From contig CAXTHM010000094.1 in NCBI GenBank assembly GCA_964244115.1, positions 1 to 12,667 of the forward strand: a stretch of DNA of 12,667 nucleotides, read 5' to 3'. This document shows positions 1 through 6,237 of this stretch, piece after piece. This stretch comes from CADCWK01 sp964244115. Its GTDB lineage: Bacteria > Chloroflexota > Chloroflexia > Thermomicrobiales > UBA6265. Within the stretch, counting starts at the first letter, position 1. Every line of letters begins with the position of its first letter. The notes beneath the pieces are model-generated. The model worked only from the letters and a program-made list of their open reading frames with translations. It was not told the origin of the DNA and searched no databases. A program made the translations under genes and the position numbers.

Positions 1-23
1 CCGTCCACGTCCCGCCCGCTCAT
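1..23 (-). CDS. Start of the next gene in the pxp operon, cut by the window edge
   Basis: Only eight codons are inside the window (MSGRDVDG), so the product cannot be named. The start is well supported. Its ATG overlaps the TGA stop of the pxpBC fusion as ATGA, and a strong Shine-Dalgarno run, GGAGGTGA, lies just upstream inside the last codons of pxpBC. The gene is therefore probably translationally coupled to the fusion and part of the same operon. In other bacteria pxp genes often neighbour transporters, regulators or biotin carboxylase genes, but nothing here selects among these. Confidence 0.6.
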
Positions 24-2290
24 GCGTCACCTCCGGCATCATCTGGCGAGAGCGGACGCACCCGCGCCAGTGGTTGACCGTACTCGACGGGCTCGCCGTC
101 CTCAACCAGGAACGCGACGATCTCGGCCGGACCATCCGTCAGGACATCGTTCGGCAGACCAAGGACCGTGATCGTGCCGATCGTCACGCCGGACGCGAGC
201 CGGTCACCGACGTCCACGAGCGGGCGCCCGCCAGGACGCCCACCGCGATGGAAGAACCCCAGTAGCGGCGCCCGAACGACGGTGTCGGTCGGGACGTGTC
301 CGACGGGCGGACGGCGCGATGATGGACGCCCACGAGGGGCTGTCAGAGCCAGATCGTCTTCCGGCTCCGATCGCCACGCCCCCGACCCGTGTCCCGCCGG
401 GACCGGCACCATAGCCCTCACACTGGCCAGGAGACCGCGAGCGGCTTCGCCGACCCTGCCCACGCCGGACGACGCCCCGGCAACGCTCGGTTCGTGGTCA
501 TCGGCCAGCACATCGAGCAAGGCGCGGTACCGTCGCCCCGCCTGATGCGCCTCCGCCAGGGACACCGCCCGGAAGCGGACCATCGTCCCCGGCCGGAGCT
601 GGGCGGCGAGATCGAGATCGGCGTCGATCACGCCGGCGACCTTGGCGTAGCCGCCGACGGTCCCACGGCCCGAGAGCAGGATGATCGGCTGCCCGTCGGC
701 CGGCACCTGGACGGTCCCGGTCGCGATCCCCTCCGAGATCAGATCGCCCGCATCGGCGACTGGCAATGCCGGACCGGACAGGCGAACGCCCATGTGGCTG
801 GACTGCGACGTGACGGCGTACGGTTCCGTCAGCAGCCGCATGAGCGCGTCGGCCGGGAGGAGGTCGTCGTGCGGGCCGAGGACCACTCGTAGCGTCACCG
901 ACGAGCCAAGGGCTCGCGGACGCGGCCCGACGACGACCGGCGACCGTGCGTCACCGTGAGAGCTCCCGATCGCCAGCCGGTCGCCGGCGATGAGTGCCCG
1001 ACCGTCCAGGCCACCGAACCCGGCCGTCAGGTCGGTCGACCGGCTGCCGATGACCAGCGGGACGTCGATCCCCCCGGCGACGCCGAGGTAGCCGCGCACA
1101 CCGGTCCCCGAGGCCCGGGCCGGCGAGAAGTCGAGCGTGCTACCGGCCGGCACGACGAACGGTTCCCAGAACGGAGCGGGGTCGCCGTCGATCTCCGCCC
1201 CGAGGTCGGCGCCGGTCAGCGCCAGCCGGACCGGGCGCGTGGGACGCAGCGTGGGGCCGGTGACGCTCATCTCGAGGACCGCGGCCGTTGCCGGGTTGCC
1301 CACCAGCCGATTGGCGGCCGTGAAGGCGGCCCGATCCAGCGCACCGCCCGCCGAGATGCCCTGCGCACCGAGGCCGGGACGGCCGGCGTCCTGGACAGTG
1401 GTGAGCAAGCCCGGCCGGAGAACTTCCAGGGACGCTCGGTCCGCGGCCGGAGCATACGACCGGATGGGCAGCGGCAGCGGCGGCGCCTCGCCCGGTGGCC
1501 ACGCGATCTCTGGCTGATAGGCCCCACGGCGGACCTGATCCGAGATCTCCCTGAACTCACGCGAATCCACCGGGCGAAAGACGACCCTATCCCCCGGCCG
1601 CAGGAGTGCCGCCGGGTTACGATCGACGTCGAACAGCGGCACGGCGGTCCGGCCGATCAGCCGCCAGCCGCCCGGCGTCGCCTGCGGGTAGACCCCGGTC
1701 TGCTGCCCGCCGATCGCGACCGAACCCGCCGGGACACGCGGACGCGGCGTCGCCAGCCGCGGCGTCGCCAGAGCCGGCGGGAGTCCCAGTAGATAGGCGT
1801 AGCCGGGCGAGAAGCCCAGGAAGGCCACCCGGTAGTCGCTCCCGCCGCTGTGCCCGGCGATGACCGACTCCGGCGTCATCCCGGTGTGACGGGCCACGTC
1901 GTCAAGATCCGGACCGTACTCGCCGCCGTAGGCGACGGGGATCGTGACGGTCCTCGCGGCCGTCTCGCTCGCCGGACGAGGTCGACCGAGATCCCGGAAC
2001 AGGTGCCGCTCGACCTGCGCGAAGGAGATCCGGTCCGGGTCGACCTCGACCAGCACCGATCGGTACGAGGGGACGATATCCCTGGCCGCGGCACCCAGCC
2101 AGCGACGGGCCGACTCCGCCAGCCCGACGGTGATCCGGCTCGTCTCGGGGCCGACCAGTGCCGGCTCGAAGGTGCCGTCGGGCCGGGCGGTCCCGAGCTC
2201 GGCGATCAGGGTTCGATCGCCGAGTGGTCGAACCCGAAGACTGGGTGCGGGACCGGTGCGGGGTCGGTCGACCGGATCGATCGGACTCAC
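20..2290 (-). CDS. pxpBC: PxpB-PxpC fusion (5-oxoprolinase subunits B and C) with a C-terminal lysine-less BCCP-like domain
   Basis: A 756-aa protein; with PxpA it should form the ATP-dependent 5-oxoprolinase (5-oxoproline to glutamate). Residues 18-242 match PxpB/KipI, with YRVAFLGFSPGYAYLLGL at about 153-170 and the PRVPAGSVAIGGQQTGVYP region at 184-202. Residues 287-592 match PxpC/KipA (LEVLRPGLLTTVQDAGRPG at 288-306). A low-complexity linker (593-666) leads to a BCCP-like domain (667-746) with PLLGFFHR, VGDR and LVEDGEPVEYGQPL. Aligned without gaps to BCCP, the position of the biotinylated lysine is Gly711 (TVLGL in place of EAMKL), and the domain contains no lysine. In PxpC the usual DRQTTGGY is GRGTVGGY at 541-548. 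The GTG start overlaps the pxpA stop as GTGA; the open frame continues 174 codons further upstream, but that stretch is antisense-like and lies inside pxpA. The order PxpB-PxpC-BCCP equals the carboxyltransferase-BCCP half of urea carboxylase, so another substrate is possible. Confidence 0.9.
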   Translation of the reverse strand: MSPIDPVDRPRTGPAPSLRVRPLGDRTLIAELGTARPDGTFEPALVGPETSRITVGLAESARRWLGAAARDIVPSYRSVLVEVDPDRISFAQVERHLFRDLGRPRPASETAARTVTIPVAYGGEYGPDLDDVARHTGMTPESVIAGHSGGSDYRVAFLGFSPGYAYLLGLPPALATPRLATPRPRVPAGSVAIGGQQTGVYPQATPGGWRLIGRTAVPLFDVDRNPAALLRPGDRVVFRPVDSREFREISDQVRRGAYQPEIAWPPGEAPPLPLPIRSYAPAADRASLEVLRPGLLTTVQDAGRPGLGAQGISAGGALDRAAFTAANRLVGNPATAAVLEMSVTGPTLRPTRPVRLALTGADLGAEIDGDPAPFWEPFVVPAGSTLDFSPARASGTGVRGYLGVAGGIDVPLVIGSRSTDLTAGFGGLDGRALIAGDRLAIGSSHGDARSPVVVGPRPRALGSSVTLRVVLGPHDDLLPADALMRLLTEPYAVTSQSSHMGVRLSGPALPVADAGDLISEGIATGTVQVPADGQPIILLSGRGTVGGYAKVAGVIDADLDLAAQLRPGTMVRFRAVSLAEAHQAGRRYRALLDVLADDHEPSVAGASSGVGRVGEAARGLLASVRAMVPVPAGHGSGAWRSEPEDDLALTAPRGRPSSRRPPVGHVPTDTVVRAPLLGFFHRGGRPGGRPLVDVGDRLASGVTIGTITVLGLPNDVLTDGPAEIVAFLVEDGEPVEYGQPLARVRPLSPDDAGGDA

Positions 2291-3042
2291 GCGCTGAGGG
2301 CGGCGATGGTGACGCCGGCCCCTTCGAGCGCCCGCCGGACCGCCCGCATGATCTCGACGGCACCGGGGGTATCGGAGTGGACGCAGATGGACCGGACCAC
2401 GACGTGCAGGTCGTCGCCATCGACGGTCGGCAGCCGGCCGCTCTCGGCCAGTGCCAGCATCCGGGTGGCGGCGGCCTCCGGGTCCGTTATCACGGCGTCG
2501 GGACGGGTGCGGGCGGTGAGGCGGCCGTCGGCGTGGTAGGTCCGATCGGCGAAGGCCTCGACCGCGAAGGGTTGCTCGGCGGCGGCGGCGGCATCGAGCA
2601 GCGCCCCGGGGTTGGCGAGGATGATCAGCGTCGGATCGAACGACCGCACGGCGGCGACGATCGCACCCGCCGTGGCCGCATCGTGCGCCGCCACGTTCGA
2701 GAGCGCCCCGTGAGCCTTGACGTGTCGCAGCGTGACACCGGCCGCCCGGCAGATCCCGGCGACGGCCGCGACCTGGTAGAGGGTGTCCGTCCGGACCTCC
2801 TCGACCGAGCACTGCACCACCCGCCGACCGAATCCGACCCGATCCGGGTAACCAGGGTGGGCACCGACCCCGACGCCGAGCTCCCCCGCCCGGCGGATCG
2901 CCCGCTCGATGCTGCGTGGGTCGCCGCCGTGGAAGCCGCAGGCGATGTTCGCGGAGGTGATCACCGGGAACAGGTCGTCATCGGCCCCGATCACGTAGGC
3001 ACCGAAGCTCTCTCCCAGGTCGCTGTTCAGGTCGATCTTCAC
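2287..3042 (-). CDS. pxpA: 5-oxoprolinase subunit A (LamB/YcsF family)
   Basis: A 251-aa cytoplasmic protein and the catalytic partner of PxpB/PxpC in cleaving 5-oxoproline to L-glutamate. The family hallmarks are present and in order: MKIDLNSDLGESFGAY at the N-terminus, SANIACGFHGGDP (30-42), GAHPGYPDRVGFGRR (60-74), HVKAHGAL (107-114), EAFADRTYHADG (162-173), and SICVHSDTPGAVE (218-230). Length is normal for the family (about 250). I chose the GTG at 3042 rather than a TTG six codons upstream, because the family begins at KIDLN and GGAAGG sits about 6 nt before the GTG. The stop overlaps the GTG of pxpBC, so the two are translationally coupled. Small deviations from the family consensus are seen (HVKAHGALSN for HVKPHGALYN, HSDTP for HGDNP), none of which clearly removes a known catalytic group. 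Confidence 0.93.
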   Translation of the reverse strand: MKIDLNSDLGESFGAYVIGADDDLFPVITSANIACGFHGGDPRSIERAIRRAGELGVGVGAHPGYPDRVGFGRRVVQCSVEEVRTDTLYQVAAVAGICRAAGVTLRHVKAHGALSNVAAHDAATAGAIVAAVRSFDPTLIILANPGALLDAAAAAEQPFAVEAFADRTYHADGRLTARTRPDAVITDPEAAATRMLALAESGRLPTVDGDDLHVVVRSICVHSDTPGAVEIMRAVRRALEGAGVTIAALSA

Positions 3043-3121
3043 GCGCTGCCTTCCCACCAAGCCGCGGTCTGCCGTTCAGGGCGTGATGGTACGGCATGTC
3101 CGTCCCGCGTGGGCGGCGCGT

Positions 3122-3253
3122 CTATCCGCCCGTCGAGGAGCCGAACTCGTGCGCCGAATCGCGGATCAACTCGTCGTCGGGGGCGGCAGTGATCACCCGG
3201 AAGATCGCCCAGCCGATCGTGAACCCGATCCCGAGCAGCGCCAGTCGCTTCAT
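3122..3253 (-). CDS. 43-aa single-helix membrane peptide, upstream of pxpA
   Basis: A short open reading frame, ATG to TAG, encodes a 43-aa peptide: Met-Lys-Arg, a hydrophobic helix at about residues 4-23 (LALLGIGFTIGWAIFRVITA), then an acidic polar tail (PDDELIRDSAHEFGSS). CAGGAGTG is positioned about 8 nt before the ATG as a ribosome binding site. The positive-inside start suggests an N-in single-pass membrane peptide; an uncleaved anchor is likelier than a signal peptide because no clear AxA site follows. It lies 79 nt upstream of pxpA on the same strand and just after a terminator, so it could be the first gene of the pxp unit or a separate small gene. No family is recognised. The case for coding rests on RBS, start and hydrophobicity. 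Confidence 0.55.
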   Translation of the reverse strand: MKRLALLGIGFTIGWAIFRVITAAPDDELIRDSAHEFGSSTGG

Positions 3254-3338
3254 CACCAGTCACTCCTGTCTCGATGTCGATGTGGTCGCCGTCGACCGAC
3301 GACCGTGACGCCAGCGGATCGTCCGGTCGGAACACCGG

Positions 3339-3382
3339 AAAAACGACGACGCCAGCCCACCGTCTCCGGAGGACCGGCGTCG
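3339..3382 (-). terminator. Intrinsic terminator after the 69-aa membrane protein gene
   Basis: Read on the minus strand, a perfect 7-bp stem (CGACGCC with GGCGTCG; plus-strand arms 3376-3382 and 3347-3353) encloses a GC-rich loop that can pair further. It is followed 3 nt later by five T residues (3343-3339). It begins 12 nt beyond the TAG of the 69-aa gene. This separates that gene from the 43-aa peptide and the pxp operon. Confidence 0.7.
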
Positions 3383-3394
3383 CCGACGGGTCGT

Positions 3395-3604
3395 CTACTT
3401 CTTGTTGTTCATGATCTTGCCGTACAGCCCGAACAGCAGGAACGTCGGCGGCCACTGGCCGACGAAGACCGCCCAGTTGGCATTGCCCCGGATGCGCAGG
3501 AAGGCGGACAGCCCGATCGAAGCCAGCGCCGCCCAGTACCAGGTGCTCTCCGGGATCGCGTCGGTGATACGGATGATCTGGTTGTCGGAATCGTTCTTCG
3601 CCAT
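3395..3604 (-). CDS. 69-aa two-helix membrane protein of unknown function
   Basis: The protein starts MAKNDSDNQIIRITDAIPES, followed by a hydrophobic segment at about 20-36 (TWYWAALASIGLSAFL), a short basic loop (RIRGNANW) and a second segment at about 44-62 containing FVGQWPPTFLLFGLYGKI, ending NNKK. Two membrane passes with both termini cytoplasmic are likely. I chose the ATG at 3604 because GAGGG lies about 8 nt upstream; an earlier in-frame ATG at 3685 would add a polar, low-quality stretch. Similar short proteins with a VGQWxPTF motif occur in many bacteria as hypothetical proteins, as far as I recall, with no known role. It is divergent from rlmN, and the intergenic stretch 3605-3872 holds its unmarked promoter. 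Confidence 0.8.
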   Translation of the reverse strand: MAKNDSDNQIIRITDAIPESTWYWAALASIGLSAFLRIRGNANWAVFVGQWPPTFLLFGLYGKIMNNKK

Positions 3605-3806
3605 GTTCAGGACCCTCTGCCACGGGGACGGTGTCCCGGCGTGGTCTCTTCGCTCCCCGCCGGCGTGGGCCCATTCCGGACCCACCGACGAGAACGCTCG
3701 TCACCTCGGGTGTTCGCTCCCATGGCGCATCCCATGTGCCGTCGACTCAGCCGACCGGGCACCGGCACCGATCTTCCCCAATAACGTTCCCGTCAAGTCA
3801 CCGTGG

Positions 3807-3812
3807 TAGACT
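3807..3812 (+). promoter_or_regulatory. Candidate -10 element for rlmN (TAGACT)
   Basis: TAGACT matches the sigma-70 -10 consensus at four of six positions and lies 60 nt before the rlmN ATG. No convincing -35 hexamer is seen at 16-18 nt spacing. A small hairpin (CCTGC, loop AGCC, GCAGG; 3832-3845) would fall in the leader. Weak evidence on its own. Confidence 0.3.
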
Positions 3813-3872
3813 GTCGGGTGCGTTTGCCCCGCCTGCAGCCGCAGGTCCTCTCTCCGGAAAAGACACCCCATC

Positions 3873-5135
3873 ATGTCCACCCCGTCCCAGCCTGTCGCCG
3901 AGGTCGAGTCCTCTCCTTCGGTGGCCAGCCAACCCGTCGTCCCCCTCGCGTCGCTCCGACGCCGGGTCGCCCCGCCGTCGGCTCGCAAGACCGGGCTCTA
4001 CGACCTGAACCTGGGCGACCTCACCGGCCGGCTGACGGCGATGGGCCAGCCCGCCTACCGCGCCCGGCAGATCTACACCGGCGCCTACCGCCAGTTGGCC
4101 GACTCCTACGAGGCCATGACCGACCTGCCCAAGGCGCTCAAGCCCCGCCTCGAGGCCGAGCTGCCGATCCGGTTGCTCGAGCCGGTCCAGATCTACGAGG
4201 CGGACAAGGGCGACACGATCAAGGCGCTGTTCAGGACCGACGATGGCCAGTTCATCGAGACGGTCCTGATGCTCTACGCCGACCGGGCGACCGTCTGCGT
4301 CTCCTGTCAGGTCGGCTGCGCCGTGGGTTGTGCCTTCTGTGCGACGGGGATCGGCGGCCTGACGCGCAACCTCACGGTCGGCGAGATGGTCGAGCAGGTG
4401 ATCTGGTCGGTCCGGATGGCCCGTGAGCGTGGCCGCCAGTTGACCAACCTCGTCATGATGGGGATGGGCGAGCCGCTCCAGAACTACCGGGCGACGATGG
4501 CCTTCATCGGGATCATCAACGACGCCGCCGGGCTCCAGTTCGGCGCCCGCCGGATCACCATCTCGACGTCCGGCATCCTGCCCCGGATCGCGGCGCTGGC
4601 CGACGAGCCCTACCAGGTCAACCTCGCCGTCTCGCTCCACGCGCCGAACGACGCGCTCCGCGACCGGCTCGTGCCGCACAACACGCGGTATCCGGTCGCC
4701 GACCTGATGGCCGTCTGCCGGGCGTACACGGAGAAGACCGGCCGCCGGATCTCGTTCGAGTACGCGCTGATGGCGGGGATCAACGACGGCGACGCGATCG
4801 CGACCGAGCTGGCGAAGCTGCTCCGACGCAGCGGCGTGCTCTGCCACGTCAACATCATCCCGTTCAATAAGGTCGACATCCTCGACTTCGAGCGCCCGAC
4901 CCCGGTCCAGATCGACCGCTTCGCCGCCGTCCTGACCGAGCACGGCATCTCGACGACGGTCCGCTACTCCCGCGGCCTCGACATCAAGGCCGCCTGCGGT
5001 CAGCTCCGGGCCGAGCACGAGGGGATCATCCCGACGGTGCCGATCTCGACCGCGACCCGGGACACCCTCCCGGCCGCCGCCTCAGTCGACCTCGACGTTG
5101 AGCCCGTCCCAGGCGAAGCCGACGTCGTCGGGTAG
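3873..5135 (+). CDS. rlmN: Dual-specificity rRNA/tRNA adenine-C2 methyltransferase RlmN
   Basis: A 420-aa radical-SAM enzyme that methylates C2 of A2503 in 23S rRNA and A37 in some tRNAs. The iron-sulfur motif CxxxCxxC is Cys149, Cys153 and Cys156. The two mechanistic cysteines are also present: Cys142 (VCVSCQVGC, equivalent to E. coli Cys118) and Cys375 (KAACGQL, equivalent to Cys355). The SAM-binding MMGMGEPLQNY is at 195-205 and SLHAPND at 254-260. The N-terminus carries about 38 extra Ala/Pro/Ser/Val-rich residues before GLYDLNLGDL. The C-terminal tail runs about 40 residues past CGQLRAE; this tail is encoded opposite the end of the convergent hydrolase gene. The ATG at 3873 has only a weak GGA-type ribosome site. 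The preserved cysteines make RlmN, rather than Cfr, the call. Confidence 0.95.
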   Translation: MSTPSQPVAEVESSPSVASQPVVPLASLRRRVAPPSARKTGLYDLNLGDLTGRLTAMGQPAYRARQIYTGAYRQLADSYEAMTDLPKALKPRLEAELPIRLLEPVQIYEADKGDTIKALFRTDDGQFIETVLMLYADRATVCVSCQVGCAVGCAFCATGIGGLTRNLTVGEMVEQVIWSVRMARERGRQLTNLVMMGMGEPLQNYRATMAFIGIINDAAGLQFGARRITISTSGILPRIAALADEPYQVNLAVSLHAPNDALRDRLVPHNTRYPVADLMAVCRAYTEKTGRRISFEYALMAGINDGDAIATELAKLLRRSGVLCHVNIIPFNKVDILDFERPTPVQIDRFAAVLTEHGISTTVRYSRGLDIKAACGQLRAEHEGIIPTVPISTATRDTLPAAASVDLDVEPVPGEADVVG

Positions 5136-5867
5136 CCGCTCGCTCATCCCGGCGTGGCTAACCTCATGGCTGAGATGGGTCAGCCAGGTCTGCCGCGGTC
5201 GGGGGTCCAGCCGATCGATCACCGCCAGCGCACCCTCGATACTGAGATGCGTCGGGTGCGGCCGCTCCCGCAGGGCGTTGAGCACCAGCACCTCGGTCCC
5301 GGCCAGCAGCGCCAGCGTCTCGTCGCCGACGGACTTCGCGTCCGTGATGTACGACAGGTTACCCACGCGGTACCCCACGACCGGCAGCCGGCCATGCTGG
5401 ACCGGCAGCGGCACGATCGGTCGCCCGAAGGGCTGGAACGGAGCGTCGACGGTGACGAGATCCAGATCCGGCTTGCCGCCCCAAAAGCCGAGCCAGTCGC
5501 TGAAGGCGTAAGCGAACCGCTCCCGGATCATCTGCGCCGCGACATCGTTGGCGTAGGCGGGGATGCGCTGCTGCTGGAGCTCATTGAACCGGCGCAGGTC
5601 GTCCAGGCCGGCCGTGTGGTCGGCGTGGCCATGGGTGTAGAGGACGGCATCGACATGCCGGAGCCCCATCCCCAGTGCCTGGAGGCGGAGCTCCGGCCCG
5701 GTGTCGATCAGGTAGGTGCGCCCGTCCCCGTGATCCCGGATCACGGCCGACGTCCGCATCCGCCGGTCGCGCGGGTCCGTCGACAGGCAGACGCCGCAGT
5801 CGCAGCCGATCATGGGGACGCCGTTGGAGGTCCCGGTGCCGAGGAAGGTCAGCTCGATCGTCGTCAT
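5082..5867 (-). CDS. PhnP-like metallo-beta-lactamase fold hydrolase
   Basis: A 261-aa cytoplasmic protein, probably a phosphodiesterase of the PhnP/RNase Z-like branch. It starts MTTIELTFLGTGTSNGVPMIGCDCGVC, in which Cys22, Cys24 and Cys27 form the CxCxxC structural-zinc motif typical of PhnP. The di-metal site motif HGHADH is at 79-84, followed by GLDDLRRFN. Further ligands fit His158 (VQHGRLP), Asp176 (YITDAK) and the C-terminal HLSHEVSH at 231-238. I chose the ATG at 5867 because homologues begin at this beta strand and AGGGACGAG precedes it; an ATG at 5930 would add 21 polar residues and would sit on the likely transcription start. No phn genes are nearby, so a carbon-phosphorus lyase role is not supported. 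The exact substrate is unknown. The last 54 nt overlap rlmN antisense. Confidence 0.88.
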   Translation of the reverse strand: MTTIELTFLGTGTSNGVPMIGCDCGVCLSTDPRDRRMRTSAVIRDHGDGRTYLIDTGPELRLQALGMGLRHVDAVLYTHGHADHTAGLDDLRRFNELQQQRIPAYANDVAAQMIRERFAYAFSDWLGFWGGKPDLDLVTVDAPFQPFGRPIVPLPVQHGRLPVVGYRVGNLSYITDAKSVGDETLALLAGTEVLVLNALRERPHPTHLSIEGALAVIDRLDPRPRQTWLTHLSHEVSHAGMSERLPDDVGFAWDGLNVEVD

Positions 5868-5933
5868 CTCGTCCCTGTTGCCCGGTCGCTGGGAGGTGCC
5901 CCGCGCTGATTCGTCCCCTGATCTGCCCATCGG

Positions 5934-5939
5934 AGTATA
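5934..5939 (-). promoter_or_regulatory. -10 element TATACT for the PhnP-like gene
   Basis: On the minus strand the sequence is TCGCTATACT, a five-of-six match to TATAAT, 66 nt before the chosen ATG at 5867. The same 10-nt string occurs upstream of yggT. No good -35 box is seen; at 17-nt spacing the hexamer is CCGGTA, inside a hairpin. Confidence 0.55.
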
Positions 5940-5947
5940 GCGACGTC

Positions 5948-5966
5948 CGGACCGGCTACCGGTCCG
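5948..5966. repeat. Perfect 8-bp inverted repeat with the upstream gene's stop codon in its loop
   Basis: CGGACCGG, loop CTA, CCGGTCCG. On the minus strand the loop is the TAG stop codon of the second small membrane protein, and the repeat ends 8 nt before the TATACT of the next gene. There is no T-tract, so it is not a classical terminator. It could slow transcription, or be an operator over the -35 region of the PhnP-like gene. Confidence 0.55.
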
Positions 5967-6237
5967 CGTCCGGACCGACCGGTTCGATCGGCTCGGTCTC
6001 CGTCGGGCGGTCCCGTCGCCGGCGAGAGAGTCCCCAGGCGGCGGCGATCGCCCAGACGACCTGGACCAGCACGAATCCCCACTGCCGCTCGACCCAGGCC
6101 ACAGAGGTCAGCACGATGGACCCGATCAGATTCGGCCAGAGGTAGGCGGCGGAGGGTGACGACATCCGTCCCGCCTGGAGCAGGGCGAACGGGATCAGGA
6201 TGACGATCGCCCCGATGACCTCGACGATCAGGATCAC
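5956..6237 (-). CDS. Small membrane protein, CBU_0592-like, second of a tandem pair
   Basis: A 93-aa protein with a hydrophobic segment at 2-20, a second at about 32-48 within AYLWPNLIGSIVLTSVAW, and a third at about 53-70 within WGFVLVQVVWAIAAAWGL. A charged tail (RRRRDRPTETEPIEP) follows. The spacing AY-PN-GS then WGFVL-VW resembles the CBU_0592-type small membrane family, whose role is unknown. It starts at a GTG that overlaps the stop of the upstream paralogue as GTGA, with GGAGAG about 7 nt before it. Over its first 70 residues it aligns without gaps to that paralogue with about 41% identity. No catalytic motif is seen. Confidence 0.8.
   Translation of the reverse strand: MILIVEVIGAIVILIPFALLQAGRMSSPSAAYLWPNLIGSIVLTSVAWVERQWGFVLVQVVWAIAAAWGLSRRRRDRPTETEPIEPVGPDADR

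Noticed and set aside
2291..2812. An upstream 174-codon extension of the pxpBC frame
   Set aside because: It is Arg/Gly-rich shadow sequence lying entirely inside pxpA in another frame; the GTG at 2290 overlaps the pxpA stop and begins the true PxpB match.
2158..3192. A 344-codon plus-strand frame opposite pxpA
   Set aside because: No recognisable motif and composition typical of an antisense shadow; pxpA matches its family throughout.
3784..3800. TTGACG on the minus strand as a -35 for the 69-aa gene
   Set aside because: No acceptable -10 hexamer is found 16-18 nt downstream and it is about 190 nt from the start.
3798..5018. A 406-codon minus-strand open frame opposite rlmN
   Set aside because: Its translation is low-complexity Arg/Asp/Gly/Val with no motif, the usual antisense shadow in GC-rich DNA; rlmN has all catalytic cysteines.
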